NCBI GenBank assembly: GCA_009908885.1
Contig: JAAAOL010000493.1
Coordinates: 1-5,550, forward strand
DNA: 5,550 nucleotides
Reading direction: 5' to 3'
DNA from: Bacteroidota bacterium
GTDB taxonomy: Bacteria > Bacteroidota > Rhodothermia > Rhodothermales > JAAAOL01
Shown: in pieces, positions 1 to 5,402 of the stretch
How the letters are laid out: each line of letters opens with the position of its first letter
How positions within the stretch are numbered: the stretch's first letter is position 1
Program-made: the position numbers and the translations under genes
The notes under the pieces: generated by a model
Seen by the model: the letters and a program-made list of their open reading frames with translations, nothing else
The model's database searches: none
What the model was told of the DNA's origin: nothing

Positions 1-859
1 CGATCAGGTAGACGGGGCTGGCCGCCTGGAGGCGCATGAGGTCGGTCGTCGTCACCATGCCCGCCAGCGCGCCGCCGTCGACGACCGGGAGGTGGTGCAC
101 GTTGCGGCGGCTCATCGTCATCAGCGCCTCGAAGGCGTAGTCCTGCGCCGGGATCGTGACCGGGTCTTCCGTCATCACGGTCGCGACGGGCGCGTCGAGG
201 TCGGTTCCTTCAGCGACCACGCGGGTGCGCAGGTCGCGGTCGGTGAGGATGCCTACGAGGCGGTCGTCGGTGCGGATGAGCAGGGACGAGACGCGCTCGT
301 CGCGCATGCGCTGTGCCGCCGCTCGGATGGACGCATCCGGCGCGATGCAGACGGGCGCTCGGCGCAGCAGCGTGCGGATCGGCACGGTGAGCGTAGCCCG
401 ATGCGTGCGCCGCTCGGTCAGGGCGGCCCGGATGCGCTCGGCATGGGCGCGGTTGAAGTACGCGTCGAACACGTCCGAGGCCGACCGCAGCCGGTCGAAC
501 GTCGCGGCGGGCAGGCGGTAGAGGAGCGTGTCCTCGATGGTGTGCACGCGCCGCTGGAGCGTCTGCCCGGTGAGCAGCGACGGATAGCCGACGTACTGCC
601 CCTCGCCGAGGCGGGCGACGAGCGTGCCTTCGTCGTCGTGCAGCTCCACGGCGCCCGCGCGCACCATGTACAGATGGGTGCTGGCGTCGCCGATGGCCAG
701 GACCGTCGTGCCCTTTCGGTGATACTCGATTTCCAGATGGTGGGCGGCCTGCCGCAGCATCGGCTCGGGAAGCGCGTCGAAGGGCGCATGGGCGCGGAGG
801 AAGTCCAGCACCTCGGCGACTTCGACGTCGGGCGTCGCGTGCGGATCGTAGTCCTGCAT
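1..859 (-). CDS. Cyclic-nucleotide-binding-like and tandem CBS domain protein (N-terminal part, runs off left edge)
   Basis: Reading leftward from 859 gives 286 uninterrupted residues with no stop before the window edge. Residues about 24-125 form a cNMP-binding beta-barrel (HLYMVRAGAVELHDDEG at 62-78, then LGEGQYVGYPSLL). The usual phosphate-binding cassette FGE...RxA is not clear (VGY replaces FGE), so cAMP or cGMP may not be the ligand. CBS domain 1 covers about 163-212 (SSLLIRTDDRLVGILTDRDL) and CBS domain 2 about 226-278 (VMTEDPVTI, HHLPVVDGGALAGMVTTTDL); the pair should form an adenosyl-nucleotide-sensing module. In the known family with this order, a DUF294/GlnD-like nucleotidyltransferase domain follows; here it would lie left of the window, which is inference. 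The start at 859 is preferred because GGAG lies six bases upstream of it; the alternative ATG at 865 adds only Met-Pro and directly abuts the GGAG. No signal peptide or membrane segment is seen, so it is probably a cytosolic sensor. It is divergent from the SDR gene. Confidence 0.88.
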   Translation of the reverse strand, partial: MQDYDPHATPDVEVAEVLDFLRAHAPFDALPEPMLRQAAHHLEIEYHRKGTTVLAIGDASTHLYMVRAGAVELHDDEGTLVARLGEGQYVGYPSLLTGQTLQRRVHTIEDTLLYRLPAATFDRLRSASDVFDAYFNRAHAERIRAALTERRTHRATLTVPIRTLLRRAPVCIAPDASIRAAAQRMRDERVSSLLIRTDDRLVGILTDRDLRTRVVAEGTDLDAPVATVMTEDPVTIPAQDYAFEALMTMSRRNVHHLPVVDGGALAGMVTTTDLMRLQAASPVYLI

Positions 860-865
860 GGGCAT

Positions 866-995
866 CTCCGGCTGGTGGATGCCTCAATTACGCCGACGGG
901 AGGCAAAGAAGCGACTACGGCATGAGGACGGTATCGAATCCTCCGGGGCGGTGGTCCGTTGGGGTCACAGCTTCTCACGCAATCGACCCGACGGC
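866..995. promoter_or_regulatory. Divergent intergenic region between the CBS-domain gene and the SDR gene
   Basis: This 130-bp spacer must hold the promoters of both flanking genes, which point away from each other. It contains a perfect 6-bp inverted repeat TGCCTC (880-885) / GAGGCA (900-905) around a 14-base spacer that includes CAATTA, the most AT-rich patch here. A second short inverted repeat is GAGGA (924-928) / TCCTC (939-943). I could not identify a -35/-10 pair with acceptable spacing on either strand, so the regulatory role is inferred from gene arrangement only. Confidence 0.35.
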
Positions 996-1835
996 ATGCA
1001 TCCCGCGACCATCAGTATCCTCGGCTGCGGCTGGCTCGGCCTGCCCCTGGCGCGACACCTACTGGAACAGGGGTGGACGGTGCGCGGCTCTACCACCACG
1101 CCCGCCAAGCTGGAGACGCTGGCCGAGGCCGGAATCGACCCGTACCTGCTCACGCTCGACCCCGAGCCCCGTGGTGAGCAGGTGGCGGCCTTCTTCGACG
1201 CTGACGTGCTCTTCGTCAACGTACCGCCCCCGCGCGGCGCTGACGACCTAACGCAGGTCGTGCGGGCGCAGACCGACGCCGTGCTCGACGCGGCGCGCCA
1301 GGGGGGTGTCGCGTGGATCCTGTACGTCAGCTCCACCTCGGCCTATGCTACCCTGAACCGGGTGGTCACTGAGGACGACGCGTACGAAGGCACGCCGTCG
1401 CGCGCATCGGGGGCCGCGTTGCGCGAGGCCGAGCGGCTGCTGTTCGCGGCGGACGGCATAGACACTACCGTACTGCGCCTCGCCGGGCTGTATGGGCCGG
1501 ACCGGGCGCCGGGGCGCTTCCTCGCGGGCCGCACGGGCGTCTCTGGCCCTGACGCGCCGGTCAACATGGTCCACCTCGCCGATGGCATCGGCGTGACGAC
1601 CGCTGTGCTGCGGGAGGATGCGCGGGACGCGCTCTTCAACGTATGCGCCGACGAGCACCCGACGCGGCGAGCCTTCTACACCCAGGCGGCCCGTGCCCAG
1701 GGGCTGGAGCCGCCGACGTTCAGTGATGCCGCGACCGATTTCAAGATCGTCAGCAACCGCACCGTGCGTGACCATCTGGGCTACACGTTTGAGCACCCCG
1801 ATCCGCTCCGCGATGTAACGTTCGGGGATGGCTAG
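996..1835 (+). CDS. Atypical SDR-family NAD(P)-dependent epimerase/dehydratase-like protein (YeeZ-like)
   Basis: The 279-residue product opens with a Rossmann nucleotide-binding loop GCGWLG (residues 10-15) directly after the first beta strand (TISIL). Further extended-SDR hallmarks follow: VLFVNVPPP (71-79), YVSSTSAYA (110-118, the Ser-rich strand of the active site), VLRLAGLYGPDR (159-170), VNMVHLADG (189-197) and FNVCADEHPTRRAFY (214-228). The catalytic YxxxK motif is absent: the aligned stretch is SGAALREAERLL. This matches the atypical SDR group that includes E. coli YeeZ, whose substrate is not established, so it may bind NAD(P) without classical oxidoreductase chemistry. I chose ATG 996 because the Rossmann strand starts five residues later; an in-frame ATG at 858 would add 46 residues unlike the family and would overlap the divergent gene's start. 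No Shine-Dalgarno is visible. It is 185 bp upstream of egtB on the same strand, but nothing ties it to ergothioneine. Family confidence is good; function is unknown. Confidence 0.87.
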   Translation: MHPATISILGCGWLGLPLARHLLEQGWTVRGSTTTPAKLETLAEAGIDPYLLTLDPEPRGEQVAAFFDADVLFVNVPPPRGADDLTQVVRAQTDAVLDAARQGGVAWILYVSSTSAYATLNRVVTEDDAYEGTPSRASGAALREAERLLFAADGIDTTVLRLAGLYGPDRAPGRFLAGRTGVSGPDAPVNMVHLADGIGVTTAVLREDARDALFNVCADEHPTRRAFYTQAARAQGLEPPTFSDAATDFKIVSNRTVRDHLGYTFEHPDPLRDVTFGDG

Positions 1836-1838
1836 CGC

Positions 1839-1866
1839 ACCAATCGGACCCATCCGCTACCAATCG
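1839..1866. repeat. Direct repeat ACCAATCG x2, 20-bp period
   Basis: ACCAATCG occurs at 1839-1846 and again at 1859-1866, exactly 20 bp apart, just after the SDR stop codon. Both copies are preceded by CGC (CGC-ACCAATCG and CGCT-ACCAATCG). The spacing of about two helical turns would suit a tandem binding site, but two 8-bp copies are weak evidence and chance is possible. Confidence 0.3.
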
Positions 1867-1875
1867 CCGTCATCT

Positions 1876-1895
1876 CGTTCGGACCTTGACGAACG
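1876..1895 (+). terminator. Possible stem-loop after the SDR gene (no T-tract)
   Basis: CGTTCG (1876-1881) and CGAACG (1890-1895) form a perfect 6-bp stem with an 8-base loop (GACCTTGA), 41 bp after the SDR stop codon. No run of T follows, so it is not a canonical intrinsic terminator; it could equally be an operator or chance. It is placed where a transcript end between SDR and egtB would be expected. Confidence 0.25.
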
Positions 1896-1916
1896 TGCGA
1901 TATCACGTGCCGCATC

Positions 1917-1946
1917 TTGCTTCTCGCAGGAGGGCATCGGTATTTA
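1917..1946 (+). promoter_or_regulatory. Candidate sigma70-type promoter for egtB
   Basis: TTGCTT (1917-1922) and TATTTA (1941-1946) are separated by 18 bp, giving an expected transcript start near 1953 and a leader of about 68 bases before egtB. The TATTTATTT patch stands out as the most AT-rich stretch of the 185-bp gap. A perfect 7-bp inverted repeat, GAGGGCA (1930-1936) / TGCCCTC (1955-1961), brackets the -10, which would be a plausible repressor position. All of this is inferred from sequence pattern; consensus in the host clade is unknown. Confidence 0.35.
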
Positions 1947-2020
1947 TTTCACGCTGCCCTCTCGACGGCCCCTCGCCGTGCTTTATCGCAGCCCGTTGTT
2001 CTTGACTTGCCAACACGCCC

Positions 2021-3275
2021 ATGCCTGTCGATACGCCCACCCCTGCTTCCACCGCCGTCGCGCCCCCGGCGACCTCGCTCGTCGATCGCTATCGTCGCGT
2101 GCGGCAGTTCACCGAGCATCTTTGTGAGACGCTGGAGACGGAAGACTACGTCGTCCAGTCGATGACCGACGTTAGCCCCACGAAGTGGCACCTGGCGCAT
2201 GTCAGCTGGTTCTTCGAGACGTTCATCCTCCGCGAGCACGCGCCCGACTATACGCCGCTTGACGAGGAGTACGCCTACCTGTTCAACTCGTACTACATCC
2301 AGGCGGGCGAGCGCCACTGCCGCGACCAGCGCGGCTACATCTCGCGCCCCACGGTGCAGCAGGTGTACGACTACCGCGCCTACGTGGACGACCACATGCA
2401 GGAGCTGCTGACGACGGCCGACGCCGAGCTCATGGCGACGCTCCGTCCGCTGGTCGAGATCGGCCTGCACCACGAGCAGCAGCATCAGGAATTGCTCGTG
2501 ACGGACATCAAGCACGTCTTCTCCGTCAACCCGCTGCGGCCCGCCTACCGCGACCTGTCGCCGGACGTGACGACCGATGCGTCCGAGTTGGCGTGGGTCT
2601 CGTTCGAGGAAGGGCTCTACGAAATCGGCCACGACGGCGACGGCTTTAGCTACGACAACGAGACGCCGCCTCGTCACCAACGGCGAGTTTATCGCGTTCA
2701 TGGAGGACGGCGGCTACGAGCGGCCCGAACTCTGGCTCTCCGAGGGCTGGGCGACGGTCAACGAGGAGGCCTGGACCGAGCCGTTCTACTGGGAGCAGCA
2801 CGACGGCACGTGGTACCTGTTCACGCTGGGCGGCATGCGCGAGGTGAATCCGCACGAGCCGCTGTGCCACGTCAGCTACTTCGAGGCCGACGCCTTCGCG
2901 CGCTGGGCCGATGCCCGGCTGCCCACCGAGCAGGAATGGGAGGTGGCCGCCCGCACCGTGCCTATGCAGGGCAACTTCGTGGAAGAAGGGCATTACCACC
3001 CCGTCCCCGCGAAGTCCGGCGCGACGCCGCTGCTCCAGATGTACGGCGACGTGTGGGAGTGGACGCGCAGCCAGTACTCGCCCTATCCGGGCTACGAGCC
3101 GCTGCCCGGCGCCCTGGGTGAGTACAACGGCAAGTTCATGTGCAACCAGTTCGTCCTGCGCGGCGGCAGTTGTGCGACCTCCGAGACGCACATCCGCCCG
3201 ACGTACCGCAATTTCTTCCCGCCCGAGGCCACGTGGCAGTTCACGGGCCTCCGCCTCGCCCGGGACGTGCGCTGA
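2021..3275 (+). pseudogene. egtB: egtB, ergothioneine sulfoxide synthase, frameshifted by an internal deletion
   Basis: EgtB joins a cysteine-type thiol to hercynine with oxygen and a non-heme iron. The N-terminal half, read from ATG 2021, is a DinB-like four-helix domain carrying the expected iron ligands His60 (WHLAH) and His151/His155 (HHEQQHQELL). It then enters the C-terminal formylglycine-enzyme-like domain (FSYDNETPPRH, ending at 219). Family similarity in that frame stops there. It resumes in another frame at RLVTNGEFIAFMEDGGYERP (from 2667) and continues well conserved to TGA 3273-3275, including RLPTEQEWEVAA, LRGGSCATSETHIRPTYRNF and WQFTGLRLARD. About 14 residues between the halves are missing, roughly 44 bases. 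The first frame itself runs on out of register to 3121, giving a 366-residue hybrid. Apart from the break, total length (about 430 when restored) and codon use look normal, so the lesion appears recent or artefactual. An in-frame TGA at 2003-2005 and no other ATG fix the start. Whether the thiol donor is cysteine or gamma-glutamylcysteine cannot be told; no egtC is nearby. Confidence 0.88.
2667..2678 (+). other. Deletion/frameshift junction inside egtB
   Basis: The 12 bases CGCCTCGTCACC encode family-consistent residues in two frames: PPRH when read with the upstream half, and RLVT when read with the downstream half. A shared sequence read both ways is the expected scar of recombination between two short direct repeats, one at the Pro-Arg-His codons and one at the Arg-Leu-Val-Thr codons of the ancestral gene. 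The ancestral repeats are inferred; only the junction is seen. Confidence 0.6.
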
Positions 3276-3305
3276 AGCTGCCGCTTGCGCCACAGCCACG
3301 CCACT

Positions 3306-3323
3306 CGGCAGCGATTGCTGCCG
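3306..3323 (+). other. Hairpin between egtB and egtD
   Basis: CGGCAGC (3306-3312), loop GATT (3313-3316) and GCTGCCG (3317-3323) make a perfect 7-bp stem with a tetraloop; T3305/G3324 can add a wobble pair. No T-tract follows, so full intrinsic termination is doubtful. It could be an attenuator, an mRNA-stability or processing element in the 76-bp gap, setting the ratio of EgtB to EgtD. Confidence 0.45.
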
Positions 3324-3345
3324 GATCACACCCGTCCTGTATACC
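3315..3345 (+). promoter_or_regulatory. Weak candidate promoter directly before egtD
   Basis: TGTATACC includes a -10-like TATACC at 3340-3345 with an upstream TG, and a partial -35 TTGCTG lies at 3315-3320 with a long 19-bp spacer. If used, transcription would begin near 3352, the A of the egtD ATG, giving a leaderless mRNA; no Shine-Dalgarno is visible, which agrees. The -35 overlaps the hairpin arm. This is pattern-based and uncertain. Confidence 0.25.
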
Positions 3346-3351
3346 CTTCTG

Positions 3352-4320
3352 ATGAGTACGACTGTACCGGGGCTCCATCCGCTGATCGACTATCACCCGG
3401 AGACCACCTCCATCCGCGATGAGGTGCTCGACGGCCTACAGCAGACGCCCAAGCAGCTCCCGAGCAAGCTCTTCTACGATGCGCGCGGCTCCCGCCTGTT
3501 CGACCGCATCTGCGAGCTCCCCGAGTACTATCCGACGCGGACGGAAATGGGCATCATGCAGCGCCACGTCGACGCGATGGCTGCCCGCATCGGAGCGCGA
3601 GCGATGCTGGTAGAGTTTGGGAGCGGCAGCAGCCGGAAGACGCGCATCCTGCTGGATCGCCTCGATGACCTCGTGGGCTACGTGCCCATCGACATCTCGA
3701 AGGAGCACCTGTTGCAGTCCGCCGAGGACCTCGCCGAGGCGTACCCGGCGCTCACGATCGTGCCGGTGTGTGCGGATTACACGACGACCTTCGAGCTACC
3801 GGACCTGGGCGCCGAGCGCACGACGGTCTACTTTCCGGGCTCCACGATCGGCAACTTCGAGCCGGATGCTGCACGGGACTTCCTCCGGCGCATCGCGGCC
3901 ATCGAAGGGGCAGGCGGTGGGTTGCTCATCGGCGTCGATCTGCAGAAAGACGTGGCCACGCTGGAGGCGGCCTACAACGACGCGCAAGGTGTGACGGCGG
4001 CGTTCAACAAGAACGTACTCGCGCGCATCAACCGGGAGCTGGACGGCACGTTCGACCTCGACCGGTTCCGGCACCGCGCCTTCTACGATGCCGACGAAGG
4101 ACGAATCGAGATGCACCTGGTCAGCCTCGCCGATCAGCGCGTGGTGGTCGACGGCGTCGACATCCAGTTCGACGCGGGCGAGACGATCTGCACGGAGTAT
4201 TCCTACAAATACTCGCTCGACGGCTTCGCAGAGTTGGCCGGAGCGGCGGGGTTCGCGGTAGCCGAGGTGTGGACGGATGCGGACGACCTGTTCAGCGTGC
4301 AGTACCTCGTGGCGCAGTAG
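3352..4320 (+). CDS. egtD: EgtD, L-histidine N-alpha-methyltransferase
   Basis: EgtD uses three S-adenosylmethionines to trimethylate the alpha-amino group of histidine, giving hercynine (histidine betaine), the first step of ergothioneine synthesis. The 322-residue product matches the family length (about 320). Seen motifs in order: KLFYDARGSRLFDRICELPE (39-58) leading into YYPTRTE (59-65), the SAM-binding loop LVEFGSGSSRKTRILLD (86-102), YVPIDIS (110-116), FPGSTIGNFEP (161-171), AAYNDAQGVTAAFNKNVL (206-223) and ICTEYSYKYS (279-288). The residues known from the mycobacterial enzyme to hold the histidine substrate appear to be present: Asn168, Tyr208, Glu282 and Ser284. ATG 3352 is the only Met before the conserved N-terminal region, and the family begins close to it. 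It lies 76 bp after egtB on the same strand, across a hairpin, and converges on the CHAD gene 16 bp after its stop. It appears fully intact, in contrast to egtB. Confidence 0.96.
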   Translation: MSTTVPGLHPLIDYHPETTSIRDEVLDGLQQTPKQLPSKLFYDARGSRLFDRICELPEYYPTRTEMGIMQRHVDAMAARIGARAMLVEFGSGSSRKTRILLDRLDDLVGYVPIDISKEHLLQSAEDLAEAYPALTIVPVCADYTTTFELPDLGAERTTVYFPGSTIGNFEPDAARDFLRRIAAIEGAGGGLLIGVDLQKDVATLEAAYNDAQGVTAAFNKNVLARINRELDGTFDLDRFRHRAFYDADEGRIEMHLVSLADQRVVVDGVDIQFDAGETICTEYSYKYSLDGFAELAGAAGFAVAEVWTDADDLFSVQYLVAQ

Positions 4321-4322
4321 CC

Positions 4323-4336
4323 CTCGGCGCGCCGAG
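4323..4336. terminator. Perfect 14-bp palindrome between convergent egtD and CHAD gene
   Basis: CTCGGCGCGCCGAG is its own reverse complement and fills 14 of the 16 bases between the two stop codons. Folded, it gives a CTCGG/CCGAG stem with a CGCG loop. Outer arms AGCC (4319-4322) and GGCT (4340-4343) can extend the stem if TCA (4337-4339) bulges. The position and symmetry suit a shared bidirectional terminator, but neither strand has a T-tract after it, so it may work as a 3'-end stabiliser or not at all. Confidence 0.4.
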
Positions 4337-5266
4337 TCAGGCTTCGACCATCGAGGGCGCGGCGGACTCCGGAGAGGCTTCCCAGTCCGTCCAGTAGCCC
4401 TCGACGCGTTCGATGAAGGGGTCCGGCGGCGCTGCGTAGATCCGCTCGCCCAGTGCCCGGGCCTCGTTCTGCAGGGCCGCGCGGCGCTCGTTGATGAGAA
4501 GGAGCAGGGCTTCGTACGCCGCGACATGGCCCGGAAGATTATCGGCGTCGAGAAGCGTCTTTCGCAACACGGCCAGGTCGTGATCGTTGCCCAGGGCTTC
4601 TTGCAGCTGATCCAGGTCGTTGACCAGCGGAGATAGCACGTCGGGGGCGATGGGGGTGAGCAGGCGCAGGTGATACCAAAGGTACTTGACCCGCTTGCGC
4701 CACTCGTGTAGCCGCTCGGCGGAGGGGTGCGCCTCGGCGTCGGCCTTGCGCGCGTAGCCGCGCCGGTAGACGCGGTGCAGGCCCGGACGCAGGGCCTCGA
4801 AGCCCGCAGTGTCGATCGGCCAGTCATCGACGCGCTCGCGCGCTGCGATGAGCGCCTCGTCGACGGTGGCGCGGGCCTGGGCGTCCTCGTCGTGATGCTC
4901 CGCCGCGAGGGTCTCGTACTGCTCGGTCAGCCAATCGTGAATGGGGGCAACCGCCTCGGGCGCTGCCGCGTGGGGGAGCAGGTGCTCCATCGTCTCGACC
5001 AGCACGTAGGCATCGCGCACGCCCGAGAGCTGGCGCCCGGCATCACGAAAACAGGCGTTCTCGCGCTTGTACACGTCCTCGCCGACCTCGTCCCGTACGA
5101 GGCGCACCAGCGCGCGCAGCTTCTTCAGGCATTTCCGCACGTCGTGCACCGCCACATCGGGGTCGTCCGTTGCGGTCAGCCGCGTCCGTGCCTCGTCGAT
5201 CTGCTCGTGGGCGATGCGGCGTACGTTTTCGGCAACCGTCGATTCTCGCTCGAAGCAATAGCTCAT
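4337..5266 (-). CDS. CHAD-domain protein
   Basis: CHAD (conserved histidine alpha-helical domain) proteins are positively charged helical bundles that bind inorganic polyphosphate and often localise to polyphosphate granules. This 309-residue product shows the two repeats of the fold. The first has VHDVRKCLKKLRALVRLVR (40-58) followed by LSGVRDAYVLVETM (80-93). The second has LHEWRKRVKYLWYHLRLL (186-203) followed by LGNDHDLAVL (225-234). His41, His187 and the neighbouring Arg/Lys are the conserved basic positions expected to contact phosphate. No CYTH domain is fused, and there is no signal peptide or membrane segment, so it is a stand-alone cytosolic CHAD protein. ATG at 5266 is chosen because helical sequence begins at once and the length is typical; only a weak AGGA lies about 14 bases upstream. 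It converges on egtD, and is 136 bp downstream of another minus-strand gene end, so co-transcription with that gene is possible. Confidence 0.93.
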   Translation of the reverse strand: MSYCFERESTVAENVRRIAHEQIDEARTRLTATDDPDVAVHDVRKCLKKLRALVRLVRDEVGEDVYKRENACFRDAGRQLSGVRDAYVLVETMEHLLPHAAAPEAVAPIHDWLTEQYETLAAEHHDEDAQARATVDEALIAARERVDDWPIDTAGFEALRPGLHRVYRRGYARKADAEAHPSAERLHEWRKRVKYLWYHLRLLTPIAPDVLSPLVNDLDQLQEALGNDHDLAVLRKTLLDADNLPGHVAAYEALLLLINERRAALQNEARALGERIYAAPPDPFIERVEGYWTDWEASPESAAPSMVEA

Positions 5267-5344
5267 GGTCCGTTCAGCAATCCTGTGGGCGTGTCAGGCA
5301 GCTGGGGGGTCACCGATGGCAACGACGGATATCGACGTTCGTTT

Positions 5345-5390
5345 CTGGGGTGGATTCTGCTTCACAGCAAAGGCACAGTGCGCACCCCAG
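5345..5390. repeat. 8-bp inverted repeat upstream of the CHAD gene
   Basis: CTGGGGTG (5345-5352) and CACCCCAG (5383-5390) are perfect inverted repeats 30 bp apart. Between them TGCT (5358-5361) and AGCA (5366-5369) can form a smaller hairpin with a TCAC loop. It lies in the 136-bp gap (5267-5402) between two minus-strand genes, so it may be the terminator structure of the right-hand gene (no T-tract seen), or a regulator site for the CHAD gene. Nothing else recognisable was found in the gap. Confidence 0.35.
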
Positions 5391-5402
5391 CAGCGCATGG
5401 GC

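Noticed and set aside
92..925. Long plus-strand open frame opposite the CBS-domain gene
   Set aside because: It is antisense to a clear cNMP/CBS coding sequence, is rich in Arg/Gly/Val as expected for GC-rich shadow frames, and has no recognisable domain.
858..995. In-frame upstream extension of the SDR gene from ATG 858
   Set aside because: The added 46 residues are unlike the family and overlap the start of the divergent gene; the Rossmann strand begins just after ATG 996.
1893..1910. ACGTGC-GATATC-ACGTGC with a CACGTG palindrome
   Set aside because: Short and common motifs in GC-rich DNA; the symmetry is imperfect and no regulator can be named.
1928..1933. Perfect AGGAGG, a possible ribosome-binding site in the egtB upstream gap
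   Set aside because: No start codon with a meaningful frame follows at the right distance; it falls within the inverted-repeat/promoter candidate instead.
2667..2680. Programmed ribosomal frameshift in egtB
   Set aside because: No slippery heptamer is seen, and about 14 conserved residues are missing rather than merely out of frame, so a frameshift event could not restore a normal protein.
2911..3351. In-frame extension upstream of egtD
   Set aside because: This stretch is an out-of-frame reading of the egtB 3' half; family similarity begins only after Met at 3352.
5319..5337. Near-palindrome AACGACGGATATCGACGTT upstream of the CHAD gene
   Set aside because: Only six of nine pairs match and the centre is off the GATATC core, so it is not better than chance.
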